The notes beneath the pieces were generated by a model. That model made no database searches and was not told the origin of the DNA. It worked only from the letters and a program-made list of their open reading frames with translations. Below are positions 1 through 9,064 of a DNA stretch of 43,551 bases, in pieces (position 1 is the stretch's first letter; each line of letters starts with the position of its first letter). The stretch covers positions 1-43,551 of the forward strand of contig JAGAEQ010000077.1 of assembly GCA_017613015.1 (NCBI GenBank). Direction: 5' to 3'. A program made the translations under genes and the position numbers. Source of the stretch: Bacteroidales bacterium. Its GTDB lineage: Bacteria; Bacteroidota; Bacteroidia; Bacteroidales; WCHB1-69.

Positions 1-678
1 GGTGAAGTCCCAGCCGATGCTCATCAGCATGGTGGTGTTCAGCCCGATGTTGCCGTCGCCGCCGTTGTGGAACTCCTTGAAGGCACCCCAGTCCTTCTTT
101 TTCCAGGTGCCAGGCACATCCACCGGAATCACTTTGACCGCCAGCGCGGCCTTCTCTCCCGGCTTCACGAAGTCGGTGACGTTGATGTAGTCCTGCACGA
201 ACATGCCGTGAATGGAGCTGAGCAGGTTGCCGTTCACCCAGACTTCCGCGTGGTAGTTGATGCCGTCGAACTGCAGCCAGATCTGTTTGCCGGCGTAATC
301 GGCGGGAACCTCGAATTCGGTGCGGAACCAGCGGGTGTAGTAGTCGCGCCCCACCTGCGAAATGTCCGGAATCAGCCCCTTCTGCACCTTGTTGTTCAGG
401 CCGTAATAGGGCTCAGGCACCTTTTTGTTGAAAACGTCGGTGTTCAGCACGGTGCCGGGTACGATGGCGGGCAGCCAGCCTTCGGTGGAAAATCCGGGCC
501 GGGACATCTCCTCCGGTGTGGCTTTCAGCTCGTTCTGCGGCAAGGTCAGCCAGTCATAGTTTCCCTGATGGCCGCTTTTCGAATCAAGGCGGATGCGTTG
601 TTGCGCCTGGGCGGTAAGAATCATCAGGGCCAGCAGCAGGGCCGCCATGCCGCGTAGAAGGTGGGTGCGTAGTTTCAT
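1..678 (-). CDS. Glycoside hydrolase family 2 protein, N-terminal part (cut by window edge)
   Basis: This is the first 226 residues of an exported glycoside hydrolase; the rest lies left of the window. The ATG at 678-676 opens a signal peptide (MKLRTHLLRGMAALLLALMI, ending near AQAQ at about residue 26). The jelly-roll sugar-binding domain of family 2 enzymes follows: WLPAIVPGTVLNTDVF, YYTRWFRTEFEVP, IWLQFDGINYHAEVWVNG, and GWDFT at the cut. This pattern fits the exo-beta-glucosaminidase / mannosylglycoprotein endo-mannosidase branch better than classical LacZ, but the catalytic glutamates are outside the window, so the substrate is open. It lies 19 bp downstream of the ClC gene on the same strand, so co-transcription is likely. 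Family assignment is confident, substrate is not. Confidence 0.85.
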   Translation of the reverse strand, partial: MKLRTHLLRGMAALLLALMILTAQAQQRIRLDSKSGHQGNYDWLTLPQNELKATPEEMSRPGFSTEGWLPAIVPGTVLNTDVFNKKVPEPYYGLNNKVQKGLIPDISQVGRDYYTRWFRTEFEVPADYAGKQIWLQFDGINYHAEVWVNGNLLSSIHGMFVQDYINVTDFVKPGEKAALAVKVIPVDVPGTWKKKDWGAFKEFHNGGDGNIGLNTTMLMSIGWDFT

Positions 679-697
679 AAAATTGTATTTCAAATAG

Positions 698-2476
698 TTA
701 ATCTTCAGAAATTTCTTCAATATACTCCCTGTACTTGGTATACACATTGGCCCGGGAGATAAAGCCGTGGTATTTTCCGGACTCGTCAATGACCGGAATA
801 TTGTAGTTGCCTGAGGTCTCGAACTTGCGCACCACGCTGAACATGGATTCCTCCGGATGTATGGATTCTTTGGGCACAAAGGCGTATTCGTCCACCGGAT
901 GGTTGAGGTTTTCCGGGTGGAAAATCAGCTGCCGCACGTCGTCCAAAATGACCAATCCGTAGAAAATCCCCGCCTTGTCCACCATAGGGAAGATGTTGCG
1001 CTTCGATTTTTCAATGACCTTGGTCAGATCGAGCAGCGTGGCGTCGGGCAGGACACACTGGAAATCATTTTCGATAAAGTCGGAAACCTTTAATTGGTTC
1101 AGCGCCTGTTTGTTCTTGTCGTGGGTAATCAGGTCGCCCTGTTGCGCCAAGGGTTTGGTGTAGACCGAATATTTTTCGAAGGAATAGAACAGTATATAGG
1201 AAGATACCGCACACAGTATCAATGGAATCAAGAGTTGGTAACCGCCGGAAATCTCGGCGATGAGGAAAATGGCCATCAGGGGCGCATTCATGATGCTGCC
1301 CATCACACCGGCCATGCCCGCCAAGGTGAAATTGATGACGGAAAGGTTCAAACCGAGGAAGGTGTTGCAGAAGGTGATCAGGATGTATCCCGTGATGCCG
1401 CCGACAAAAAGCGAGGGGGCGAACACACCTCCGATACCGCCCGCCGCATTGGTGAAGGCGGTGGCGAAGGGTTTGAGCAGCAGCAGGGCAATCAAAAATA
1501 GCAGCAGGGTTATGTCGCTGAATTGCAGTTTGTAGAGCGGACTGTTGTTGAACACCACTTCCCCTTTGCCGTTCATGATGTTGGCTAACATGTCGTATCC
1601 CTCGCCGAAAAAGGTGGGGAAAACGAAAATCAGCAGGCTCAGAATGCTTCCGCCGAGAAGGATTTTAAAGGCTGGTTTTTTGATTTTTTGGAAGCGTTTG
1701 CTGACCCATTCGTTGCTCCGGATAAAGTACACCGAAATAAATCCGGTGAGAATGCCTAAAATAATGTACCAGATAAGGTTCTGCATCGCATAGTCCAAAT
1801 CGGATGGTATTTCATTGAACATCACATCTTTTCCTAAAAAAAGATAGGAAAAGGAGGTGGCGGTCACCACCGAGACCAGCAAGGGGAGCAGGGCGGCGGT
1901 GGTCATGTCCAGCATCAGTATTTCAATGGCGAACAGCATGCCTGCGATGGGGGCGTTGAAAATGGCGGCCACCGCTGAAGAGGTGCCGCAGGCGGTCAGG
2001 AGAATCAGCGACTTGGGACTCAGGCGGAAAAGCGATCCCAATTGGGAGCCGATGGCGGAACCGGTCAGGGCGATGGGGGCCTCCAATCCGACCGAACCTC
2101 CGAATCCGACGGTCATTGTACTGGTAATCAGCGAGGAATACGTGTGGTGCCGTTTGATTTTCCCGTTGTTCCGGCTGATGGCGTACAGAATCTTGGTCAC
2201 GCCGTGGCTCAGGTCATCCTTGACAAAATAGCGGATAAACAGTACGGTAAGCGTGATGCCGATGATGGGGAAGGCCAGGTACAGCAAATTGAATTCCGTG
2301 TTGGGAAAGGCGTTTTGCAGCAGGCGGTGGGTGTAGAAAACGGAGTTTTTCAGGATGATGGCGGCTGAAGAGGACACCACGCCGACCACAATACTCAGCA
2401 TGAGTACGATTTTTTGTTCTGAAACCCGGGAGAACAGGCTTCGGATGACTTTCCGGATTTTCGGTTCAGTATTCAT
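698..2476 (-). CDS. ClC-family chloride channel/transporter with C-terminal CBS pair
   Basis: A membrane protein of 592 aa for Cl- transport, as a channel or as an H+/Cl- exchanger. The ClC core fills about residues 20-440 with many hydrophobic helices. The selectivity segment is seen as GFGGSVGLEAP, where the E corresponds to the gating glutamate of the GxExP motif. A second conserved stretch, AAGGIGGVFAPSLFVGG, precedes another helix pair. Residues from about 455 on form two CBS domains (VSDFIENDFQCVLPD and FVPKESIHPEESMFSVVRKF), which usually bind adenine nucleotides and regulate gating. The ATG at 2476 is preferred over an in-frame TTG at 2485. The start overlaps the end of the upstream lipoprotein gene by 11 bp, which suggests translational coupling. 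Confidence 0.93.
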   Translation of the reverse strand: MNTEPKIRKVIRSLFSRVSEQKIVLMLSIVVGVVSSSAAIILKNSVFYTHRLLQNAFPNTEFNLLYLAFPIIGITLTVLFIRYFVKDDLSHGVTKILYAISRNNGKIKRHHTYSSLITSTMTVGFGGSVGLEAPIALTGSAIGSQLGSLFRLSPKSLILLTACGTSSAVAAIFNAPIAGMLFAIEILMLDMTTAALLPLLVSVVTATSFSYLFLGKDVMFNEIPSDLDYAMQNLIWYIILGILTGFISVYFIRSNEWVSKRFQKIKKPAFKILLGGSILSLLIFVFPTFFGEGYDMLANIMNGKGEVVFNNSPLYKLQFSDITLLLFLIALLLLKPFATAFTNAAGGIGGVFAPSLFVGGITGYILITFCNTFLGLNLSVINFTLAGMAGVMGSIMNAPLMAIFLIAEISGGYQLLIPLILCAVSSYILFYSFEKYSVYTKPLAQQGDLITHDKNKQALNQLKVSDFIENDFQCVLPDATLLDLTKVIEKSKRNIFPMVDKAGIFYGLVILDDVRQLIFHPENLNHPVDEYAFVPKESIHPEESMFSVVRKFETSGNYNIPVIDESGKYHGFISRANVYTKYREYIEEISED

Positions 2477-2936
2477 AGCCTGCAAAGGATTGGATCATGG
2501 AGAAAGCCAGCACCCATTTCACCCCGTCGGGGTCGGTGTACTGGAGCTTCAGTTCTTTATGTGTGAGCCTCAATATTTTATAAGTCCGAGAGACAGAGGA
2601 GTAGCGCGTGGTGAACGTCATGTCCAGCTTTTCCTTGTTGTCGTCGAACACCCAGGAGCCGTCGCTTTTCAGAATGGTGCTGCCGCTGTAATAGGTGATG
2701 AGTACCGTGCCGGTTTTGTAGAGTTCCCAGGTGCCGTCCACGGATTCCACTTCGCTCGGGCTTTCCGTGGCGGTTTTGCTGCCGTTTTTGTAGACGGAGC
2801 TCAATTCCCAAATGCCCCGGATGCGGTTTTCGGGTTTGGAAAAGCTAATCCACGGACCGTCCTCGTATTTCTTACAGGAAGACAGGCTGATAAGGCAGCA
2901 CAGCAACAGACCGGCGAATGGCAGTGTCTTTTTCAT
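2466..2936 (-). CDS. Small lipoprotein, lipocalin-like, function unknown
   Basis: A 156-aa exported lipoprotein. The ATG at 2936 starts MKKTLPFAGLLLCCLISLSSCKK, a lipoprotein signal peptide with lipobox LSSC. An in-frame TTG six bases upstream is less likely. The mature part has the pattern of the small Bacteroidota lipocalin-like lipoproteins: GIWELSS near the start, repeated short beta strands (TWELYKTGTVLITYYSG, GSWVFDDNKEKLDMTF, YKILRLTHKELKLQYTD). I cannot assign a ligand or function. Its 3' end overlaps the ClC gene by 11 bp, so the two are probably one transcription unit. The terminator of pepD ends about 5 bp before this start, so a promoter or read-through must supply transcription. 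Confidence 0.8.
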   Translation of the reverse strand: MKKTLPFAGLLLCCLISLSSCKKYEDGPWISFSKPENRIRGIWELSSVYKNGSKTATESPSEVESVDGTWELYKTGTVLITYYSGSTILKSDGSWVFDDNKEKLDMTFTTRYSSVSRTYKILRLTHKELKLQYTDPDGVKWVLAFSMIQSFAGYEY

Positions 2937-2940
2937 GGGC

Positions 2941-2975
2941 AAAAAAGCCGGTCTCCGCGCGGGAAACCGGCTTTG
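2941..2975 (-). terminator. Intrinsic terminator after pepD
   Basis: Read on the minus strand, the stem AAGCCGGT / ACCGGCTT (8 bp, loop of 13 with further G-C content) is followed directly by TTTTTT. It lies 13-47 bases past the pepD stop and just ahead of the lipoprotein gene. The shape is that of a classical rho-independent terminator. Its position means that the lipoprotein start codon follows the T-run almost at once. Confidence 0.8.
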
Positions 2976-2987
2976 GAATATAAACGA

Positions 2988-4448
2988 TTATTTCACAGGA
3001 ATATTAACCAATGTCTCAACCAGGAATTTCCAGAATTTGTCCACACTTTCAATGTTCACTTTCTCATCGGGGGAGTGCGGATGCATAATGGTCGGACCGA
3101 AGGAGATCATGTCCCAGTTGGGATATACGCCACCCAGCAGTCCGCATTCCAGACCGGCATGTATGGCTTTGATTTCCGGATCTTTGTTGAACAGTTTGCG
3201 GTAGGTGGCCATCATGGTTTTCAGGATGGGGGATTCCATGTTGGGTTTCCATCCCGGGTAGGCGCCGGTCAGGCTGATTTCCGCACCGGCCATTTCGGCT
3301 ATGGCGCTCATGCGCTCGCCGACCGCTTCCTTCGCGGAATCCACAGAGCTGCGGAGCAGGCACATGACGGTCACTTTGCCGTTTTCGGATTTGATAATGG
3401 CGAGGTTGGAGGAGGTTTCCACCAGTCCCTTCATGGAGTCGCTCATGCGGAGCACGCCGTTCGGCAGTGCGTACACGGTGTTGATGACGTTCTTCTGGCA
3501 GGCTATTTCCATCACTTTTGCCGGCGTGTCGGCGGCTTTCACTTCGATTTTGCCGTCGGGTTCGGTCAGGGAGAACTCGTTTTTGACGGTTTGGGCGAAT
3601 TGGGCGGCTAATTTCTCGAAAGCGGCGGCTTTGTCAGCGGGCACGGCCACGGTGGCAAAAGCTTCTCTCGGGATGGCGTTGCGCAGGCTTCCGCCGGTAA
3701 TGGAGGAGATGCGCATTCCGCATTCCTTGGTGGCTTTGTATAACAAGCGGTTTATCAACTTGTTGACATTTGCTCTTCCCAAATCGATGTCCATGCCGGA
3801 GTGACCGCCCTTGAAACCGGTGAATTCAATGCGGTAGCCTTTCATTCCGGCGGGAGTGGCGGTTTCCTTGTAGGGGATTTCAATGGTGGCGTCCAAACCT
3901 CCGGCGCAGCCGACGTAGAGTTCGCCCTCCGTTTCAGAGTCCATGTTCAGGAAAATGTCCCCTTCCAGTTCTCCGGCTTTGAGGTTGGAGGCTCCGGTCA
4001 TTCCGGTTTCCTCGTCCACCGTCACAAGCGCTTCCAAGGGACCGTGCACCAAGTTGTCGGATTGCATGACGCTCATGGCCGCCGCGACGCCTATGCCGTT
4101 GTCGGCGCCTAAGGTGGTGCCGTTTGCCCGCACCCAGCCGTCTTCGCAAACCCTCATTTCAATAGGGTCGGTCAGGAAATCGTGCTTTTTGTCCGAATTT
4201 TTCTGCGGCACCATGTCAATATGCCCTTGCAGAATGACTTTTTTGCGGTTTTCCATGCCGGGAGTGGCCGGTTTGCGCATAATGATGTTCCCGATAGCGT
4301 CCTGACGGGCTTCAATGTGGTGCTCTTTGGCCCACTGCATCAGCGAAGCGGTGATTTTCTCTTCGTGTTTGGAAGGGTGGGGAATGGAGCAGATGCGCTT
4401 GAAGTTTTCCCATACTAATTTGGAGTCCAATGTGCTTAAGTCTATCAT
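2988..4448 (-). CDS. pepD: Beta-Ala-His / Xaa-His dipeptidase (cytosol nonspecific dipeptidase), M20C family
   Basis: A 486-aa zinc aminoacylhistidine dipeptidase that splits dipeptides in the cytoplasm. Length and motifs match family M20C throughout. The metal-binding segments are visible: VILQGHIDMVPQ (first metal His and Asp), GTTLGADNGIGVAAAM (bridging Asp), VTVDEETGMTGA (general-base Glu then metal Glu), NMDSETEGELYVGCAGG, and IHAGLECGLLGG near the C-terminus. The lid/dimerization domain lies between, with FTGFKGGHSGMDI. No signal peptide is present, which fits a cytosolic enzyme. The gene ends at a good terminator at 2941-2975. The porin gene lies 78 bp upstream on the same strand. Confidence 0.96.
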   Translation of the reverse strand: MIDLSTLDSKLVWENFKRICSIPHPSKHEEKITASLMQWAKEHHIEARQDAIGNIIMRKPATPGMENRKKVILQGHIDMVPQKNSDKKHDFLTDPIEMRVCEDGWVRANGTTLGADNGIGVAAAMSVMQSDNLVHGPLEALVTVDEETGMTGASNLKAGELEGDIFLNMDSETEGELYVGCAGGLDATIEIPYKETATPAGMKGYRIEFTGFKGGHSGMDIDLGRANVNKLINRLLYKATKECGMRISSITGGSLRNAIPREAFATVAVPADKAAAFEKLAAQFAQTVKNEFSLTEPDGKIEVKAADTPAKVMEIACQKNVINTVYALPNGVLRMSDSMKGLVETSSNLAIIKSENGKVTVMCLLRSSVDSAKEAVGERMSAIAEMAGAEISLTGAYPGWKPNMESPILKTMMATYRKLFNKDPEIKAIHAGLECGLLGGVYPNWDMISFGPTIMHPHSPDEKVNIESVDKFWKFLVETLVNIPVK

Positions 4449-4526
4449 GATGTGATGTTTTTGAAGGTTTTTTATTCGTTTAGGTCAAAATATATAACGT
4501 AAAAGCAGGATTTGTAGTATGCATCA

Positions 4527-6461
4527 TCAGTCATAAAATCTCCAGGAGACGCCTATGCGGAACCCGGCTCCTTTCGCCGGATAGTGCGGGAACAGGAAGG
4601 GGTGGAAGTCCGGAAGGGCCGCCAAGGCGTTGGTGTAGGCGAAAGAAATGTGGAAATGCTCTATGCGGGCGTTGATGAATCCGTTGAGGTAAAGGTCGTT
4701 GCCGATTAAGGTGCCGCTTTGGTTGTGGAACTGCCGCAGGGAGGCCTGATAGGCGTCGGCGTAATAGGCGGTGAAATACAGGCCTTCCACGCCGAACTGC
4801 ACGTAGGCCTTGTCATGAAAAACGGGGAAACCGTAGAACAGGCTGTTCCGTGTGCAGAATGCGGGAAGATGCAGGGAGTCGCTGTTACTGTGCTGCACAT
4901 AGGCGTGCAGATTGGCACCCAATCCTTTCCATTGCAAAGGCAAAAACACCTCACCCTGAAGGACTTGTATTGACTTGTCGTGCTGACGGACGCGCAGGTC
5001 TTCGGTCAGGTAGGTGTGGTTTGTCAAAATATGGTTGCGCAGGGCGAGCTGGCAGCCTTTGATGTCCAACAAGGCTTCCCATTGGAGGTGTTGCTGTTTT
5101 TTCAGCTGGTTGTCCCAGCAAAAATAGTTGGACACGTAGTGGCTGAACAGGTAGTCCGCCTCGTAGTGCGCGTACCGCAGGCTCGTCCGGAAAAAGCCGA
5201 TGCGTTGCCGGGTGCTGTCCGAGGTTTTCCGCAGCAGGGGCAGGGTGCAGTCGGTCTGGTAATGCAGGTCGCCGGCATTGTAGCCGCTGAAGGCGTAGTA
5301 CACGCGATGCCCCCAGTTGCCCCATTGCCGGAGGGGCAGTTGCGCCAAGGCGTGCAGGGCGCAAACGTCGCTGTGGAAGCTCCCCAAGGTGTCCTCCATG
5401 CGGATGTGTTCGTGCGAAAGCCCGAAAAACAGGCGGAAAGCCGTGTCCGCACGCAGGCAGGGCGCGACGTTGCTCCATCCGAGGATGTTCCGCAGCTGCC
5501 TGCCGTGGATGAAGTCGGCGGTGTTCATGCTGTCGAAGGCCGGGAAGGGATGGCTTTCCCTGTTGAAATCCGTTTCCGTGTAGGTGGAGTGCATGCCCTT
5601 GTAGTCTAATTGGTGGGTCAGGTAGCCCATGTGCGACGGCGTGAAGCGGCCGTTGCTGTCCCGTTGGTTCTGTAGCCGCAGCCAGTGGCGGTAGGAGAAG
5701 TGGTGGTCGCTGCCGCGGTTGAGTGCGGTGGGGGTGTTCACTTCGATGGCGCGGGCCTCCAGTCCGGCGTAATAGTCGGAATCGTTGGCGATGCCGCCGC
5801 TCTCATGCAGGGTGAAAAGGTTGTAGACAAAGCTCAGCCCAAAACCGTAACGGTTGGTGTCCGAGTGATGCAAACCACTGAATCCTAAATTAATGTCCCT
5901 CACGCCCTCGTTTACGTAAATGCCGTTGGACAAACGGGTCTGCAAGGCGAGGTTGTAGCGGAAATTCCCTGTCTGCTGGGCGTGTTCCACCTCAAAGGCG
6001 TTTTCCTGTCCGTTCCGCTTTTCGTATTGCAGCAGGGTGTAGACCCCGTCCACTTCGCACTGCCTCCAGGTCGCGAGACGGCGTTGGTAGCAGGGGTAGG
6101 GAAGGGTGGCGTAGCGAAATCCGGCTTGCAGGGAAGGCGCGTAGTTCAAACTTTGGTGGGCCTGTCCTATAGTACTGAGCGTTTGGTAAATGTTGTGCGC
6201 CCCCAACAAGCTTTCCCGTCGTTGCTCCCCAGTGATGCCCGTGTCCGCGCAGCCTTGGGGCAGTTGGTAGGGAAAGGTTTCAGACAACAGGAAATAACGC
6301 ACGTCCCGGTGGGAAATACTGGAATCCACCCCGATAAAGGAAGCGGGGGTCTGCGGTTGGGCTGTGTCGGAGGTCGATTGCCCCTTCGCCTGGAAAAGGC
6401 AGAGGCACAGCATGCCTGTCAGCAGCCCGAGGAATCGCATATTCCGGTGTGTATGTGTCAT
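4527..6461 (-). CDS. Putative porin, outer-membrane beta-barrel
   Basis: A 644-aa outer-membrane protein. The chosen ATG at 6461 is preceded by GGGAGA; an in-frame TTG at 6482 is less likely. A signal peptide follows (RFLGLLTGMLCLCLFQAKGQ). The rest alternates polar and aromatic residues as in amphipathic beta strands (for example RYGFGLSFVYNLFTLH, VYYAFSGYNAGDLHYQ). It ends in GFRIGVSWRFYD, the C-terminal aromatic strand expected for BAM-inserted barrels. The overall plan and this ending resemble the Bacteroidota 'putative porin' family, but I could not check the match. It lies 57 bp downstream of the MORN-repeat gene. Substrate unknown. Confidence 0.65.
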   Translation of the reverse strand: MTHTHRNMRFLGLLTGMLCLCLFQAKGQSTSDTAQPQTPASFIGVDSSISHRDVRYFLLSETFPYQLPQGCADTGITGEQRRESLLGAHNIYQTLSTIGQAHQSLNYAPSLQAGFRYATLPYPCYQRRLATWRQCEVDGVYTLLQYEKRNGQENAFEVEHAQQTGNFRYNLALQTRLSNGIYVNEGVRDINLGFSGLHHSDTNRYGFGLSFVYNLFTLHESGGIANDSDYYAGLEARAIEVNTPTALNRGSDHHFSYRHWLRLQNQRDSNGRFTPSHMGYLTHQLDYKGMHSTYTETDFNRESHPFPAFDSMNTADFIHGRQLRNILGWSNVAPCLRADTAFRLFFGLSHEHIRMEDTLGSFHSDVCALHALAQLPLRQWGNWGHRVYYAFSGYNAGDLHYQTDCTLPLLRKTSDSTRQRIGFFRTSLRYAHYEADYLFSHYVSNYFCWDNQLKKQQHLQWEALLDIKGCQLALRNHILTNHTYLTEDLRVRQHDKSIQVLQGEVFLPLQWKGLGANLHAYVQHSNSDSLHLPAFCTRNSLFYGFPVFHDKAYVQFGVEGLYFTAYYADAYQASLRQFHNQSGTLIGNDLYLNGFINARIEHFHISFAYTNALAALPDFHPFLFPHYPAKGAGFRIGVSWRFYD

Positions 6462-6518
6462 TTGTCTCCCATTTGCATCCAAGGGCAGCGACAGCTTGTG
6501 CAGAAAGCGGCAACAGCT

Positions 6519-7562
6519 TTAGTCCTGTTTCGGGGCTTCGTTGTTCAGCAGGCTTTTCAGCAGCTTGTAGTAGTCGCCGTCGCAGATGACTTCGAAATCC
6601 GTGTCCGGTTTAAGCAGAATGACCGCCTCCTCGTTTTGCGCGTTGGCAGGGGTCACCTTCTTGATGGCGGTGTAGGAGCTTAGCACATTCTCGTTGATGA
6701 AGGTGAAATTCTCCGCACCGGCCCGTTGGGCGATGTTTGTCAGCTTGTCGTTCTGCACAGGGACGGTTTTCTTGTTTTTCAGCTTGACAATGATTTCTGT
6801 CGGGCCCTGGTAGAAATAGGCGATGGCTTTCACATTCAGCTTGACCCATTGTCCGTTGCTGAGGAAGCCTAACCACATTTCCTTGGATTGCCCTTTCTCA
6901 AAAACCTGAACCACAAGCTCTTTTCCTTGTTCGTTGTAGGTTATCCACTGCCCGTCCCGGAAATCCTCCTTGTAGGTCCCTTTGGTCCAGAGTTTGCCGC
7001 TTTCGTAATAGTTTTCAAACGGGCCGTCCATCTTGTTGTCCTTGTAGGACATTTTCAAGCGGAGCTTGCCGTTGCTGAAATTGTTGAAAGCGGGGCCTTC
7101 CTTTTTGTCGTCTTTCCAGGTGATTTCCTCTAAAATCACACCGTTTTTGGGCGAATAGAGACGGAAGGGGCCGTTTTTCCTGCATTGGACATAATGCTCT
7201 TCCGAAATGAGCTTGCCAGCGGTGTTGTAGTATTTCCACAGGCCGTCCTTCTTTTTGTTGACGTAAATGCCTTCGGCGGACTTGACACCGTTTTCATGGT
7301 ACAGGGTGGTGGTGACCCTGGGGGAGTTGAGGGTGTACACCGAGACCCCTTTCACTTTCCCGTTAGGGTAATAGTGGGTCATTTTCCCGACCGGTTCCCC
7401 GTTATAGAAACGGCCTTCATACACCAGGGCTTTCTGGTCGTCATAAACCTTCCAGTAACCGTATTTTTTTCCGTGCTTGTCGGTGCGGTTCAGGGTGTCT
7501 GACTGGGCAAAAGCTCCGGCGGTCAAACAAATGCAGCAGATGATGGTGAGCAGTTTTCTCAT
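6519..7562 (-). CDS. Exported MORN-repeat (YwqK-like) protein
   Basis: A 347-aa protein with a signal peptide (MRKLLTIICCICLTAGAFAQ). From about residue 25 to 230 it carries a series of MORN_2-type repeats with the core YY.NGK/G.W.YY pattern: GYWKVYDDQKALVYEGRFYN, YYPNGKVKG, LYHENGVKSAEG, LWKYYNTAGKLISEE, FENYYESGKLWTKGTY, QWITYNEQGKELV. The last ~110 residues form a separate domain with no repeat and no family that I recognise. Such repeat proteins are common in Bacteroidota and are often labelled 'toxin-antitoxin YwqK antitoxin', a name that here has no support from a partner gene. It lies only 8 bp after gatD, so it is probably in the gatED transcript. Confidence 0.82.
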   Translation of the reverse strand: MRKLLTIICCICLTAGAFAQSDTLNRTDKHGKKYGYWKVYDDQKALVYEGRFYNGEPVGKMTHYYPNGKVKGVSVYTLNSPRVTTTLYHENGVKSAEGIYVNKKKDGLWKYYNTAGKLISEEHYVQCRKNGPFRLYSPKNGVILEEITWKDDKKEGPAFNNFSNGKLRLKMSYKDNKMDGPFENYYESGKLWTKGTYKEDFRDGQWITYNEQGKELVVQVFEKGQSKEMWLGFLSNGQWVKLNVKAIAYFYQGPTEIIVKLKNKKTVPVQNDKLTNIAQRAGAENFTFINENVLSSYTAIKKVTPANAQNEEAVILLKPDTDFEVICDGDYYKLLKSLLNNEAPKQD

Positions 7563-7570
7563 AAGGTTGT

Positions 7571-9028
7571 TTATTTATGCACTTTATGTACGAATTCCTC
7601 CACTTCGGGAACGCCGCCCTGATAGATAAGGTAGCCGTCGTAGGGCTCGCGGGGCGTGGTTTCGCTGTTGATGGGCGTGAGCATCAGCTTGCGGACTTCC
7701 TCCCTGTCGTGGGTCAGGCCCAAAGCCCATCCCAATTTGATGTAGGCGGATTCGGCCAGCATGTTGTCAGCGGGGATGATGCCTCTTGCCATCAGGTCAC
7801 GGCCGGTGTCGTAGACGAACATGTGGGTGTAGCCCCAAATGGTCTGGACGCACATGTACTGGTGGATGCCCGCGTCCGTGGCTTTCTGGATGGCCTCGAA
7901 CATGCCTTTGTTCACGTGTCCCAAACCGGTGCCGTCCCAGACGATGCCTTTGTAGCCTTTGTCAATCAGGGCTTCCAGCACATCAGGCTTCATGCCCGGA
8001 TAGTAGTACAGTATGGCTACGCGGTCGTCGAAAACGGGGACGATGCGGGCGGTGTTGGGGTCGTTGGCGGCGACACTCGCCTTGTAGGCGGCCAAGTCGG
8101 TGATTACCTCCACTTTGCGCTCCTGGTTCTTGCGGCGGTGGTTGTACACTTCCTTGATGGGCTGCACCCCGTCTTTGCGGCTAATGGTGGCTAACGGCGT
8201 GTCGCCGATGGTACGGAAGGTGGAGCGGTAGAAGGAGTGCATTTTGCGCACGCGGGTGCCGCGGTGCAGGAAACCGTATTCATCCGAAGTGGGGCCGAAC
8301 ATGCAGACCATCACTTCCGCGATGTCGCCGTGTCCGGCGGCGGTCATGGCATGCATCAGGTTGAGGGCCGCATCGGAGCTCGGACGGTCGGAGGAACGTT
8401 GCGATCCGACCAGCACGACCGGCATCGGCAGGTTTTGGCACATGTACGTCAAAGCGGTGGCGGTGTGGGCCAAGGTGTCAGTTCCGTGTCCGATGACAAT
8501 GCCTTCGATGCCCGCTTTCACCTCATCGCCGATTTTTTTCGCCAAGGCGATGTATTCCTTGGGGGACATGTTTTCCGAGAAGACGGCAAACACCTTTTCC
8601 GTGTCTAAGTTGCAGATATCCGCCAGTTCAGGGACGGCGCCGTAGAGCTCACCCGGCGAGAAGGCCGGAATCACGGCTCCCGTGCGGTAGTCTAAGCGGG
8701 AGGCAATGGTGCCGCCGGTACCCAACAGTTTCACATGGGGCAATCCCGGGGTGTAGGGGAACTCCTTCTCCGGAATCTTGAAGTTGGGTTGCGGGTCGCG
8801 CTCCCCTTTCATGTTGGTGATGGTGGTAATGTCCAAGCCGATGTTGTAGCCGGTGATCACTTTCATCACAATGTGCAGGTCGTCGGTGTTTTCCGCCCGG
8901 GGCAGGATTTTTCCGCTGAAATGGCCGCGGGTGGTCTCCACTTCCGCTTTGTCCCATACGTGCACGTAGTATTTTTTCAATATGTCAAGTGCCCTTCCTT
9001 TGTATCCTTGAAATGTTTTATCGTCCAT
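7571..9028 (-). CDS. gatD: Glu-tRNA(Gln) amidotransferase subunit D (archaeal type)
   Basis: A 485-aa glutaminase subunit that frees ammonia for conversion of Glu-tRNA(Gln) to Gln-tRNA(Gln) by GatE. About 85 N-terminal residues form the small beta domain typical of GatD and absent from plain asparaginases (YVHVWDKAEVETTRGHFSGK, HIVMKVITGYNIGLDI). The L-asparaginase-like domain follows, with catalytic threonine motifs LLGTGGTIASRLDY and VIGHGTDTLAHTA, and GSQRSSDRPSSDAALNL. Length is close to the archaeal 420-450 aa plus a short extension. The ATG at 9028 is preferred over TTG at 9037. It lies 36 bp downstream of gatE, its expected partner, which makes a simple asparaginase unlikely. GatD is described as an archaeal protein, so its presence here is notable. 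Confidence 0.93.
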   Translation of the reverse strand: MDDKTFQGYKGRALDILKKYYVHVWDKAEVETTRGHFSGKILPRAENTDDLHIVMKVITGYNIGLDITTITNMKGERDPQPNFKIPEKEFPYTPGLPHVKLLGTGGTIASRLDYRTGAVIPAFSPGELYGAVPELADICNLDTEKVFAVFSENMSPKEYIALAKKIGDEVKAGIEGIVIGHGTDTLAHTATALTYMCQNLPMPVVLVGSQRSSDRPSSDAALNLMHAMTAAGHGDIAEVMVCMFGPTSDEYGFLHRGTRVRKMHSFYRSTFRTIGDTPLATISRKDGVQPIKEVYNHRRKNQERKVEVITDLAAYKASVAANDPNTARIVPVFDDRVAILYYYPGMKPDVLEALIDKGYKGIVWDGTGLGHVNKGMFEAIQKATDAGIHQYMCVQTIWGYTHMFVYDTGRDLMARGIIPADNMLAESAYIKLGWALGLTHDREEVRKLMLTPINSETTPREPYDGYLIYQGGVPEVEEFVHKVHK

Positions 9029-9064
9029 GGTGTTCAAATGGTTTTCAAAATAATGGTTATGTTT

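Noticed and set aside
2355-3611. Open frame of 418 codons opposite pepD and the lipoprotein
   Set aside because: It is antisense to two well-recognised genes, rich in His/Gln/Gly as expected for a mirrored GC-rich gene, and has no recognisable domain.
7571-9028. Simple L-asparaginase instead of GatD
   Set aside because: The N-terminal GatD-specific domain and the adjacent gatE make a plain asparaginase unlikely.
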